Of a stretch of 64,000 bases of DNA, positions 49,625 to 57,885 are shown piece after piece. Under the pieces are notes generated by a model that was given only the letters and a program-made list of their open reading frames with translations, was not told the DNA's origin and made no database searches. The position numbers were made by a program, and so were the translations under genes. How positions within the stretch are numbered: the first letter of the stretch is position 1; the number at the start of each line of letters is the position of its first letter. Location of the stretch: assembly GCA_016806145.1 (NCBI GenBank), contig CP063167.1, forward strand, positions 372,001-436,000, written 5' to 3'. The stretch comes from Variovorax paradoxus (GTDB lineage Bacteria; Pseudomonadota; Gammaproteobacteria; Burkholderiales; Burkholderiaceae_C).

Positions 49625-50746
49625 TCAGGGTCCGGGGTTCGCGCGGCGCGCCCAGTCCGCCAGCCAGTGCGCATCGGCCACCACCGCCGTCGTGGGACGC
49701 GGCAGCGAAGGCGAATGACTGAAGCGCGGCGCCGGTGCGGGCTGCAGTTCGCCTTCGAGTTCGACGAAGGCCTGTCGTGCAACGAGGTGCGGGTCGCGCA
49801 TGCTGGCACCGAGACCGTTGACGGGCGCCACGCAGGCATCGCTGCCTTCGAACAACGCCTCCCAGTGCGCGCGCGGCTCGCGCGCGAACAGCGCCTCGAG
49901 CGCGCGCGCCTGTGCGGGCCAGCGGTCGCGATCGTGTTGCGCGAACTCCTGGCCGTCCAGGCCGAGGCGCGCGAGGAACTCGGCATGGAACTGCGGCTCG
50001 ATCGCGCCCACCGCCAGATGCAGGCCGTCCGCGCAGCGGTAGCTGCGGTAGTACGGCGCCGCGCCATCGAGCACGTTGGCCTGCCGCTCGTCGCGCCAGC
50101 GCGATGCGGCGCGCAGGCCATGGATCAGCGACAGCAGTGACACCGTGCCATCGCAGATCGCGGCATCGACCACCTGGCCGCGCCCGCTGCGCGCCGCATC
50201 GTGCAGCGCCGCGAGCACGCCCACGGCCAGGTAGAGCGCGCCGCCGCCATAGTCGCCGACGAGGTTGAGCGGCACGCTCGGGCCCTCGGCCGGACCGATG
50301 GGATGCAGCGCGCCCGCCACCGCGAGGTAGTCGATGTCATGGCCCGCCTGCTGGCTGCGCGGCCCCTCCTGCCCCCAGCCCGTCATGCGGCCGAACACCA
50401 GCGCGGGCCGCAACGCGAACAGCTCGGCAGGGCCGAGCCCCAGCCGCTCCATCACGCCGGGCCGGAAGCCTTCTATCGCCACGTCGGCATGGCGCAGCAG
50501 TTCGCGCGCCGTCGCGAGGCCTTCCGCCGAGCGCAGGTCGAGCGCGAGACGTTCGCGCCCGCGCATCGTCGCGCCGCGCTCCATCTGCACCGCGCCGGGC
50601 CGCTCGATGCGCACCACCCGCGCGCCCATGTCGGCGAGCAGCATCGCGGTGAAGGAAACCGGCCCCAGGCCCGCGAACTCGACGACCCGCAGGCCGCGCA
50701 ATGGACCGGCCGGCGATGGCGATGCGTTCTTCGTTTCGTCGTTCAT
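49625..50746 (-). CDS. CaiB/BaiF family III CoA-transferase fold protein, alpha-methylacyl-CoA racemase-like
   Basis: A 373-residue third paralogue of this type. The racemase-like pair is His136 in QAGHDIDYL and Asp165 in PLNLVGDYGGGA; the spacing is one residue shorter than in the other two copies. Other family elements are GPLRGLRVVEFAGLGPVSFT and EGFRPGVMERLGLGPAELF. It converges on the AraC gene with a 1-bp gap and is divergent from a quinone oxidoreductase (152 bp between the starts). Epimerisation of a 2-methylacyl-CoA is the preferred inference. Confidence 0.85.
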   Translation of the reverse strand: MNDETKNASPSPAGPLRGLRVVEFAGLGPVSFTAMLLADMGARVVRIERPGAVQMERGATMRGRERLALDLRSAEGLATARELLRHADVAIEGFRPGVMERLGLGPAELFALRPALVFGRMTGWGQEGPRSQQAGHDIDYLAVAGALHPIGPAEGPSVPLNLVGDYGGGALYLAVGVLAALHDAARSGRGQVVDAAICDGTVSLLSLIHGLRAASRWRDERQANVLDGAAPYYRSYRCADGLHLAVGAIEPQFHAEFLARLGLDGQEFAQHDRDRWPAQARALEALFAREPRAHWEALFEGSDACVAPVNGLGASMRDPHLVARQAFVELEGELQPAPAPRFSHSPSLPRPTTAVVADAHWLADWARRANPGP

Positions 50747-50898
50747 CGCTGCATGGTGCCGTCGGGCTCGCCCCGTCGCGATGACCGTCGCGCTCGTTCC
50801 CCATGACCCGCGCACGCCATGCCATGCGGGTTGCGCGCGGCGGTCATGGCGTGGGCCGGGCCGGCCTTTCATCATGGCGCCAACCAAAGGAGCCGAAC

Positions 50899-51894
50899 AT
50901 GAAAGCATGGGTGAGTCATCGCCCCGGGGGACCGGAGACGCTGGTGTGGCAGGAGCTGCCCGATCCGGTGCCCGCCGACGGCGAGGTGCTCGTGAAGATC
51001 GCCGCGGTGGGCGTCAACTATCCCGATGGGTTGCTGATCCGCGACCTCTACCAGGTCAGGCCCGAGCGGCCCTTCGTTCCGGGCAGCGAGTTCTGCGGGG
51101 TCGTGGAGCAGGCGGGCCCGGGCGTGTCGGGCCTGCGCGAGGGCGACCTCGTCATCGGCCGCTGCGGCTGGGGCGCCATGGCCGATCGCATCGCGGTGGC
51201 CGAACAGCGCTGCGTGCGCGTGCCGGCCGACACGCCGCGCACGCAGGCGGCCGCCTTCATGTTCGCCTATGCCACCGCCTACCACGCGCTGTGCGACGCC
51301 GCCCAGTTGCGCGCGCGGCAGACGGTGCTGGTGCTCGGCGCCGCGGGCGGCGTGGGTTCGGCCGCGGTCGAGGTCGCGCATGCGCTGGGCGCGCGCGTGG
51401 TGGCCGCCGTGTCCTCGCCTTCCAAGCTGGCCTTCGCGATGGCGCGCGGCGCGTCGGGCGGCCTGGTCTACGACCAGCAGGTCGAAGGCAGGGAGGCGCA
51501 GCAGGCGCTCGCGCGGCGCATCAAGGAGGCGGTGGGCGGCGACGGCTGCGACGTGGTGTTCGATCCGGTCGGCGGCGGCTACACCGAACCCGCCTTGCGC
51601 AGCCTGCGCCGCGGCGGCCGCCACCTGGTGGTGGGCTTCACCGCCGGCATCCCGAGCGTGCCGCTCAACCTGGCGCTGCTCAAGAGCCGCCACATCGTCG
51701 GCGTGGACTGGCGCAGCTTCGTGCAGGAAGACCCGAAGCTCAACGACCGCAACGTGCACTCGCTGCTCGCGATGTGGCGCGAGGGCCTGCTGCAGCCCGA
51801 AGTGACCGAGACCTTCGCGCTGGCCGATGCGCCTTCGGCCATCGCGCGGCTCGACGCGCGCGGCGCGCTCGGCAAGATCGTCGTGGTCGCGTGA
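50899..51894 (+). CDS. Quinone oxidoreductase-like medium-chain dehydrogenase/reductase
   Basis: A 331-residue zinc-free MDR enzyme of the NADPH:quinone oxidoreductase/enoyl reductase type. Seen: FVPGSEFCGVVEQAGPGV (the GHEFAG-like position without zinc ligands), the NADPH motif VLGAAGGVGSAAVEVA near residue 150 and FDPVGGGYTEPALR. An AAGGAG ribosome-binding site lies 6 bp before the ATG at 50899. Family members reduce quinones or enoyl-CoA double bonds. It converges on the acyl-CoA dehydrogenase gene at 51928. Confidence 0.92.
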   Translation: MKAWVSHRPGGPETLVWQELPDPVPADGEVLVKIAAVGVNYPDGLLIRDLYQVRPERPFVPGSEFCGVVEQAGPGVSGLREGDLVIGRCGWGAMADRIAVAEQRCVRVPADTPRTQAAAFMFAYATAYHALCDAAQLRARQTVLVLGAAGGVGSAAVEVAHALGARVVAAVSSPSKLAFAMARGASGGLVYDQQVEGREAQQALARRIKEAVGGDGCDVVFDPVGGGYTEPALRSLRRGGRHLVVGFTAGIPSVPLNLALLKSRHIVGVDWRSFVQEDPKLNDRNVHSLLAMWREGLLQPEVTETFALADAPSAIARLDARGALGKIVVVA

Positions 51895-51927
51895 AGGCGG
51901 CGGCCGCCCGGGCCGCCGTTTTCTTCC

Positions 51928-53088
51928 TCAGTTCAACTCGCCCGACAGGATCTCGCGCGCCATCACGATCTTCATGATCTCGGTCGAGCCTTCCATCTGC
52001 TTGCACATGCGCAGCAGGTTGTGGAAGTCGAAGAAGGGATAGTCCTCGATCGCGAGGCCGCGCCCGCCCAGCACCTGCATCGAGCGGTCGATCACGCGCA
52101 ACCCCGCATCCACGCAGTAGGCCTTCACCATGGCCGCCTGCATCCGCGAAGCCGAGTAGCCGCCGCGCGCGACCATCCAGGCCGCGTAGTAGGTGTTGAG
52201 GCGGATCGACTCGATGTCGTACTGGTTGTCGGTCAGCATCCACTGGATCGCCTGGTTGTCGCCGAGCGCCTTGCCGAACACCTTGCGCTCGCGCGCGTAT
52301 TCGACCGCCAGCTCCTGGCTGCGCTCGGCCATGCCGAGCGCGGTGCCGCCCAGGCGCAGGCGGAAGCGGTTGAACTGGTGCTGCGCGATGGAGAAGCCCT
52401 CGCCCTCCGCGCCCAGCAGGTTCTCGGCCGGCACGATCACGTTCTCGAGCCGCACCTCCTGCTCCGTGCCCCATTGCCGCGCGATCACCGGGATGTCGCG
52501 CGACTTCGTGAAGCCCGGCGTGTCGTTGTCGACCAGGAACACGCTGATGCCCTTCGGCCCCTTGCTTGGATCGGTAACCGCCGCGACCGCCGTGTACGAC
52601 GCGAAGTGATGGCCGGTGCGCCACATCTTCGTGCCGTTGAGCACCCAGTGGTCGCTCTTTCGCACCGCCGTCGTGCGGATGCCCGCGAGATCGGAGCCGG
52701 CCTCGGGTTCGGTGAAGCACATCGACCAGCCCGTCTTGCCCTCGAGCACCGGATAGAGGTACTTCTCGCGGATCTTCTCGGGTGCCTGGTAGAGCACCGG
52801 CCAGGGCGCGAACGGCCCGCCGGGCATGCGGCGCGGCGACTTCGAGAACTCGGCCAGCACGATCACGTCCTCCATCGGCCCCAGGCCCTGGCCGCCGAAT
52901 TCCTTGGGCACGATCAGCTTGGCCAGGCCGTACTCGGCCAGCTTGCCCTTGAGGTGGGCATTGAGCTCGGGGCTGTAGTCGCAGTTGGCGACCGGCCATT
53001 CGCGGTAATGCGGCAGGACGACCGTCTTGATGAAGCTGCGCGCGCGCTGCTGAAGATCGCGTTGCGCGGGGTCGAGTTCGAAATCCAT
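51928..53088 (-). CDS. Acyl-CoA dehydrogenase
   Basis: A 386-residue acyl-CoA dehydrogenase. Seen: MCFTEPEAGSDLAGIRTTAV near residue 125 and, at the end, DFHNLLRMCKQMEGSTEIMKIVMAREI in the C-terminal signature region. The ATG at 53088 follows AGAGG at 6 bp; an upstream ATG would add eight residues. It resembles dehydrogenases of the FadE/CaiA-like group that act on branched or CoA-linked cyclic acids. It is divergent from the cytochrome P460 gene and probably monocistronic. Confidence 0.93.
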   Translation of the reverse strand: MDFELDPAQRDLQQRARSFIKTVVLPHYREWPVANCDYSPELNAHLKGKLAEYGLAKLIVPKEFGGQGLGPMEDVIVLAEFSKSPRRMPGGPFAPWPVLYQAPEKIREKYLYPVLEGKTGWSMCFTEPEAGSDLAGIRTTAVRKSDHWVLNGTKMWRTGHHFASYTAVAAVTDPSKGPKGISVFLVDNDTPGFTKSRDIPVIARQWGTEQEVRLENVIVPAENLLGAEGEGFSIAQHQFNRFRLRLGGTALGMAERSQELAVEYARERKVFGKALGDNQAIQWMLTDNQYDIESIRLNTYYAAWMVARGGYSASRMQAAMVKAYCVDAGLRVIDRSMQVLGGRGLAIEDYPFFDFHNLLRMCKQMEGSTEIMKIVMAREILSGELN

Positions 53089-53324
53089 GGTGTGCCTCTT
53101 GTGTTCGGACATGCGCCCGATGACATGTCAACGCAATCGATTGGATCGGCGCGGGCGCGTGGCTTCCATGGCACCGTCGTTCAAACTGCATGACATCGCC
53201 GCAGTGCCCGGGCGAATCGCACTGTGTCGCGCGCACGGCGCGGATACACGGGCATACGAAGGACGCGCCTTCGCGCTTCGAGACACCGAAGAATCGCGGC
53301 GCCCCCACTTCAAGGAAGCCTTCG

Positions 53325-53855
53325 ATGAAAAACATCCGCATGGAAATCGCCGCCGTAGCGCTCGCGCTCGGTGCCTGCGTGTTCGCGGCCGTGTCGATCG
53401 CCGCGGACGGCAAGCCCGCCGCCTCGACGTCCACCTCCGCCGCGTCGCCGATCTATGGTGTGACGATCCCCAAGGGCTATCGCGAATGGCAGCTGATCGC
53501 GCCCGCGCTGGAGTCCGAGCCGCTCAACGAACTGCGCGTGGTGCTCGGCAACAAGACCGCCGTCGACGCTTACAAGAAGGGAGCGCTCCCCTTCCCCGAT
53601 GGCACGGTGCTGACCAAGCTCGCGTGGAAGCACGTGCAGTCGCCGGACTTCGAGCCCGCGCTGGTGCCGGGCATGGCGACCACGGTGCAGGTGATGGTGA
53701 AAGACTCGAAGAGATACGCCGCCACCGGCGGTTGGGGCTTCGGCCGCTTCGTCGACGGGAAGCCGGTGGACATCGCGCAGCACCAGACCTGCTTTGCCTG
53801 CCATGCGGCGCGGGTGAAGGACAGGGACTATGTGTTCACGCGGCTGGCGCCGTGA
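53325..53855 (+). CDS. Cytochrome P460 family c-type heme protein
   Basis: A 176-residue exported protein with an N-terminal signal peptide (MEIAAVALALGACVFAAVSI) and a single heme motif CFACH at residues 156-160 near the C-terminus. The central part (PKGYREWQLIAPALESEPLNELR, then GKTV-like segments ending in GGWGFGRF) follows the cytochrome P460 family. P460 proteins oxidise hydroxylamine or bind NO, using a heme cross-linked to lysine; which lysine would act here cannot be fixed by eye. An AAGGA ribosome-binding site precedes the ATG. No other nitrogen-oxide gene is nearby. Confidence 0.85.
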   Translation: MKNIRMEIAAVALALGACVFAAVSIAADGKPAASTSTSAASPIYGVTIPKGYREWQLIAPALESEPLNELRVVLGNKTAVDAYKKGALPFPDGTVLTKLAWKHVQSPDFEPALVPGMATTVQVMVKDSKRYAATGGWGFGRFVDGKPVDIAQHQTCFACHAARVKDRDYVFTRLAP

Positions 53856-53897
53856 GCCCCCTGCACCCCTCCCGCTGCCCGTGGTCGCCTTGCAGCC

Positions 53898-56177
53898 CTA
53901 ACGCATGACCTTCTCGGGCGTCATCGGCGTGCTGCGTATGCGCTTGCCGGTGGCATGGAAGATCGCGTTGCTCACCGCGGCCGCCACGCCCACGATGCCG
54001 ATCTCGCCCACGCCCTTGGCACCGAGCTCGCTCACCACCCGGTCATCCTCCTGCACGAAGATCACGTCGATGTCGTGGATGTCCGCGTTCACCGCCACGT
54101 GGTATTCGGCGAAGCTGTGGTTCATGAAGCGGCCCAGCCGGTGGTCCGAATGCGTCTCCTCGTGCAGCGCCTGGCTGATGCCCCAGACCACCGCGCCGGT
54201 GACCTGGCTGCGCGCGGTCTTGGCGCTCATGATGCGGCCCGCCGCAATGGCGCTCACCACGCGGGTCACGCGCACGGTGCCGAGCTCCTCGTCCACCTTG
54301 ACCTCGCAGAACACGGCCGAGTGCGTGGCGCGCACGTATTTACGCTGCTTGAGCACGCTGGGCAGCAGCAGGTATTTCTCCTCGACCGCGCGCCCGCCGT
54401 TGGCGGCAACCACCGCGGTCAGAGGCAGCGACACGTTCGCCGAGTCGCGCAGCCTGATCGCGCCGTCGGCGAACTCCACCTCGGAGAACCTCGCCTTCGC
54501 GAACGGCGAGCCCGAGATGCCGCGCGCCAGCCGGAACAGGCGGCGCTTGAGCTTGTCGCACGCACCCTGCACCGCCGAGCCCACGGTCGACACGTGCGAG
54601 GAGCCGCCTTCGATCGGCGCCACCGGCAGCGTCGAATCGCCGAGCTCGAAGCGCACCTGCTCGAGCGGCAGGCCCATCGCCGCCGCGGCGATCATCGACA
54701 TGACGGTGTAGGTGCCGGTGCCGATGTCGGTGGCGGCACTGCTCACGCGCAGATGGCCGTCGGCACCGAGCACCGCCTTCGCGCGCGCGAACATCTGCAG
54801 CGCGTCCCAGGTGCCGGTCGCCATGCCCCAGCCGACCCATTCGTGGCCCTCGCGCGTGGCGCGCGGCATGGGGGCGCGCCGCGACCAGCCGAAGCGCGCC
54901 GCGCCCTGCTCGTAGCAGGCGCGCAGCTCCTTCGTGGAGTACGGCATGTCGTCGATCGGGTTGCGCTCGGCATAGTTGCGCAGCCGCAGCGCGAGCGGGT
55001 CCATGCGCAGCGCATGCGCCAGTTCGTCCATCGCCACCTCGAGCGCATGCACGCCATGCGCGGCGCCGGGCGCGCGCATGTCGAGCGGGCTGTACTGGTC
55101 GAGCGCGACCAGCTTGTAGTCGAGCTTGATGTTGTCGCAGGCATAGAGCTGGCCCGACCAGTTCACGACGACCTCGACATAGTCCTCGAAGCGCGAGGTC
55201 TCGGCGATCGCCGTGTGCGCGATCGAGCGCAGGCGGCCGTCGCCGTCGGCCGCGAGCTGCACGCGCTGCACCGTCTCGGGCCGGTGGCCGAAGCTGAACA
55301 TCTGCTGGCGCGTGAGCACCACGCGCACCGAGCGCTTCAGATGGATCGCGCCCATCATCGCCAGCACCAGCTGGTACTGCGGCCGCAGGCCCGCGCCGAA
55401 GGCGCCGCCAACGTAGGGATTGCGCACCGTGACCTTCTTCTTCGGCAGGCCGAACACGTGCGACACGTACCAGCGGCTGTTCTGCGAGCTCTGCGTCTTG
55501 TCGTAGACCATGTAGCCGCCGTCCTCCCCGCGGATCACGGTGGTCGCGAACATCTCCATCGGGTTGTGGTGCTCGACGCCGCTGTAGTAGTCGGCACTGA
55601 TCTTCACCGGCGCGGCATCGAAGGCCGCCTGCGCATCGCCCTTCTCCTTGGGCGGCGGCGAATAGCCCGCCTTCAGCCGGCTCGGTGTCTTCGCGCGGTG
55701 CGTGTGCTCGAGCAGGTCGGTCTCGTGCGGCTCGCGCAGGTACGACACCTCCACCAGCCGCGCCGCATGCCGCGCGGCCTCGAAGCTGTCGGCGATCACC
55801 AGCGCCACCGGCTGGCCGCTGTAGCGCACCTGCGCATCGTGCAGCGGCTTGAACGGCGAACCGCCCGGCGCCGTCATGTCCTTGTAGAAGATGCCGAGCG
55901 AGCGCGAGCTGGGCCGCCGCTCGTGCGTGATCACGTCGAGCACGCCGGGAACGGCCAGCGCGCGCTCGAGGTCCATGCGCGCGATCCGGCCCTTGGCGAT
56001 GGTGCTGTTGACCACCACGCCGTACGCCAGTCCCTCGGCCGGATGCTCGGCCGCGTAGCGCGCCGCGCCCGTGACCTTCGCGCGGCCGTCGATGCGCGAG
56101 ACCGGATCGCCGATGCGAACGGGGCCGGTGCCGGGATCGGCCACCGGGACGGCCATGGCGGTTCGGGCGTGGGTCAT
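53898..56177 (-). CDS. Molybdenum hydroxylase large subunit (aldehyde/xanthine dehydrogenase type, PaoC-like)
   Basis: A 759-residue molybdopterin cytosine dinucleotide-binding subunit. Seen: IGDPVSRIDGRAKVTGAARYA at the N-terminus, the substrate-channel region YVGGAFGAGLRPQYQLVLAM, the Mo-cofactor-binding segment DIGTGTYTVMSMIAAAAMG and the catalytic Glu725 in GAKGVGEIGI near the C-terminus. It hydroxylates an aldehyde or aromatic heterocycle with water as oxygen donor. It overlaps the FAD subunit gene (ATGA) and completes a three-subunit enzyme most like E. coli PaoABC. Confidence 0.93.
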   Translation of the reverse strand: MTHARTAMAVPVADPGTGPVRIGDPVSRIDGRAKVTGAARYAAEHPAEGLAYGVVVNSTIAKGRIARMDLERALAVPGVLDVITHERRPSSRSLGIFYKDMTAPGGSPFKPLHDAQVRYSGQPVALVIADSFEAARHAARLVEVSYLREPHETDLLEHTHRAKTPSRLKAGYSPPPKEKGDAQAAFDAAPVKISADYYSGVEHHNPMEMFATTVIRGEDGGYMVYDKTQSSQNSRWYVSHVFGLPKKKVTVRNPYVGGAFGAGLRPQYQLVLAMMGAIHLKRSVRVVLTRQQMFSFGHRPETVQRVQLAADGDGRLRSIAHTAIAETSRFEDYVEVVVNWSGQLYACDNIKLDYKLVALDQYSPLDMRAPGAAHGVHALEVAMDELAHALRMDPLALRLRNYAERNPIDDMPYSTKELRACYEQGAARFGWSRRAPMPRATREGHEWVGWGMATGTWDALQMFARAKAVLGADGHLRVSSAATDIGTGTYTVMSMIAAAAMGLPLEQVRFELGDSTLPVAPIEGGSSHVSTVGSAVQGACDKLKRRLFRLARGISGSPFAKARFSEVEFADGAIRLRDSANVSLPLTAVVAANGGRAVEEKYLLLPSVLKQRKYVRATHSAVFCEVKVDEELGTVRVTRVVSAIAAGRIMSAKTARSQVTGAVVWGISQALHEETHSDHRLGRFMNHSFAEYHVAVNADIHDIDVIFVQEDDRVVSELGAKGVGEIGIVGVAAAVSNAIFHATGKRIRSTPMTPEKVMR

Positions 56178-57214
56178 GCGATGTCCTTGAGATCGGGACG
56201 GCCCGGGCCGTCGTTCGGGGCGGTGAGCGCGGTGCCGGCCGCGGCGGTCGCGAGCGCGCGGACGATCGCGCGATGCGCCATCGGAATCTTGAAGTCGTTC
56301 CGACCCTGCGATGTGGCGCCGCGCAGCAGCTGGTCGGCCACCAGCGCGAAGTTCTCGTGCGATGGCTGGCGCCCCGTCAGCAGGGCCTCGGCCTCGGTGC
56401 TTCGCCACGGCTTGTGGGCCACGCCGCCCAGGGCCACGCGCGCGGCGCGAATGCCGCCGGCCTCGTCGAATGCCAGCGCGGCCGCGACCGACACCAGCGC
56501 AAAGGCATAGGAGGCCCGGTCGCGTACCTTGAGGTAGGCGCTGTGCGCGGCGAACTCGCGCGCGGGCGGCAGCTCGATGTGCGTGATCAGTTCGCCCTCC
56601 CCGAGCGTCGAGTCGCGCTGCGGCTCGTCGCCGGGCAGGCGGTGGAAGTCGGCGAAGGCGATCGCGCGCGCCCCGCGCGCGGAGCGCACATGCACCACCG
56701 CACCGAGCGCCGCCAGTGCCACGCACATGTCCGATGGGTGGGTCGCGATGCAGTGATCGCTCGCGCCCAGCACCGCATGTTGCCGGCTCAGGCCACCGAT
56801 GGCGGGGCAGCCGCTGCCGGGCGCGCGCTTGTTGCAGGGCACGCCGATGTCGTAGAAGTAGACGCAGCGCGTGCGCTGCAGCATGTTGCCGCCGTTGGTC
56901 GCCATGTTGCGCAACTGCGGCGAGGCGCCCGCGAGGATCGCCGCCGCGAGCAGCGGGTAGCCCTCGCGCACCAGCGGATGCCAGGCCGTGTCGGCGTTGT
57001 GCGCCAGCGCACCGAGGTGCAAGCCACCACACTCGTCCGCTTCGATGCGGTCGAGGCCGAGCCGGGTGATGTCGATCAGCCGGGCCGGTCGCGCCACGCC
57101 TTCCTTCATCAGGTCGAGCACGTTGGTGCCGCCGGCGATCCATTGGCTGCCGGGCGTGAAGTCGCTCAACGCCTGCTCGAGGCTGGCGGATGCGACGAGG
57201 GTGAACGGGTTCAT
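56174..57214 (-). CDS. Molybdenum hydroxylase FAD-binding subunit with cysteine insert (PaoB-like)
   Basis: A 346-residue FAD subunit. The flavin-binding motifs are SQWIAGGTNVLDLMKEG and QLRNMATNGGNMLQRTRC. Between them and the rest lies an insert with cysteines (RTRCVYF, GVPCNKRAPGSGCPAIGG), as in E. coli PaoB, whose insert holds an extra [4Fe-4S] cluster. It passes electrons from the Fe-S subunit to the final acceptor. It overlaps both neighbours by ATGA, so the three subunits are translationally coupled. Confidence 0.92.
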   Translation of the reverse strand: MNPFTLVASASLEQALSDFTPGSQWIAGGTNVLDLMKEGVARPARLIDITRLGLDRIEADECGGLHLGALAHNADTAWHPLVREGYPLLAAAILAGASPQLRNMATNGGNMLQRTRCVYFYDIGVPCNKRAPGSGCPAIGGLSRQHAVLGASDHCIATHPSDMCVALAALGAVVHVRSARGARAIAFADFHRLPGDEPQRDSTLGEGELITHIELPPAREFAAHSAYLKVRDRASYAFALVSVAAALAFDEAGGIRAARVALGGVAHKPWRSTEAEALLTGRQPSHENFALVADQLLRGATSQGRNDFKIPMAHRAIVRALATAAAGTALTAPNDGPGRPDLKDIA

Positions 57215-57729
57215 CGCTCGCGCGCCTGCAACACGACCTCGGACACCGCGGCGGCGATCTGCGGATAGGCCCCGCAGCGGCACAGGTTGCCGCTCATCAG
57301 CTCGCGCACTTCGTCCAGCGTGGTGGCCTGGCCTTCGTTCTGCAGCCCGAGCGCGGAACAGATCTGGCCCGGCGTGCAGTAGCCGCACTGCAGCGCATCG
57401 TGCGCCACGAAGGCGCGCTGCAGCGGATGCAGTTCGTCGCCCCGCGCCAGGCCTTCGATGGTGGTGACCTCGGCGTCCTCGCACATCGCGGCCAGGCGCA
57501 GGCAGGCATTGATCCGGCGGCCGTCCACCAGCACCGTGCAGGCGCCGCACTGACCATGGTCGCAGCCCTTCTTGGTCCCGGTCAGGCCGAGCCGGTCGCG
57601 CAGCAGGTCGAGCAGGCTGACCCAGGCCTCGACCTCGAGCGCATGCGGCGTGCCGTTGATCCGCAAGCACAGCAGATGGCGCGAAGGCGCCCGCCGCGCG
57701 CAGGCGGCTTCGTTCATGGAATCGGTCAT
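57211..57729 (-). CDS. Molybdenum hydroxylase [2Fe-2S] subunit (PaoA-like)
   Basis: A 172-residue iron-sulfur subunit. The plant-ferredoxin-type cluster cysteines are Cys56, 61, 64 and 76 in [18 protein letters not shown] and INAC. The second cluster motif is [11 protein letters not shown] and, later, [11 protein letters not shown]. It starts at the ATG at 57729 with AAGGA upstream. Unlike E. coli PaoA it has no twin-arginine signal, so this enzyme is predicted to be cytoplasmic. It is the first gene of the operon. Confidence 0.93.
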   Translation of the reverse strand: MTDSMNEAACARRAPSRHLLCLRINGTPHALEVEAWVSLLDLLRDRLGLTGTKKGCDHGQCGACTVLVDGRRINACLRLAAMCEDAEVTTIEGLARGDELHPLQRAFVAHDALQCGYCTPGQICSALGLQNEGQATTLDEVRELMSGNLCRCGAYPQIAAAVSEVVLQARER

Positions 57730-57761
57730 CGTGGTCCTTGGCTGGAGGTACTCCGGCTCAC

Positions 57762-57780
57762 TTGCACAACTTTGCACAAC
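57762..57780. repeat. Direct repeat TTGCACAAC x2
   Basis: Two copies of TTGCACAAC separated by one base (10-bp period, one helical turn) lie 33-51 bp upstream of the molybdenum hydroxylase operon start. Tandem sites on one face of the helix would suit an activator. No regulator gene is adjacent, so the role is open. Confidence 0.35.
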
Positions 57781-57885
57781 CGCAGTGGGAGGCTGCCAAG
57801 CTATGGAAGCGGGAGGTACCAGCTCGTCGGACATGAGCCCGGCAACACGTGGGCTGTCGATCTGTCCTTGACAGGCCCCGCTCGT

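Noticed and set aside
53955..56510. Very long open frame on the plus strand inside the molybdenum hydroxylase genes
   Set aside because: It is antisense to a clearly conserved enzyme. Its translation is low-complexity Arg/Ala/His-rich and has no family pattern. Long antisense frames are expected at this GC content.
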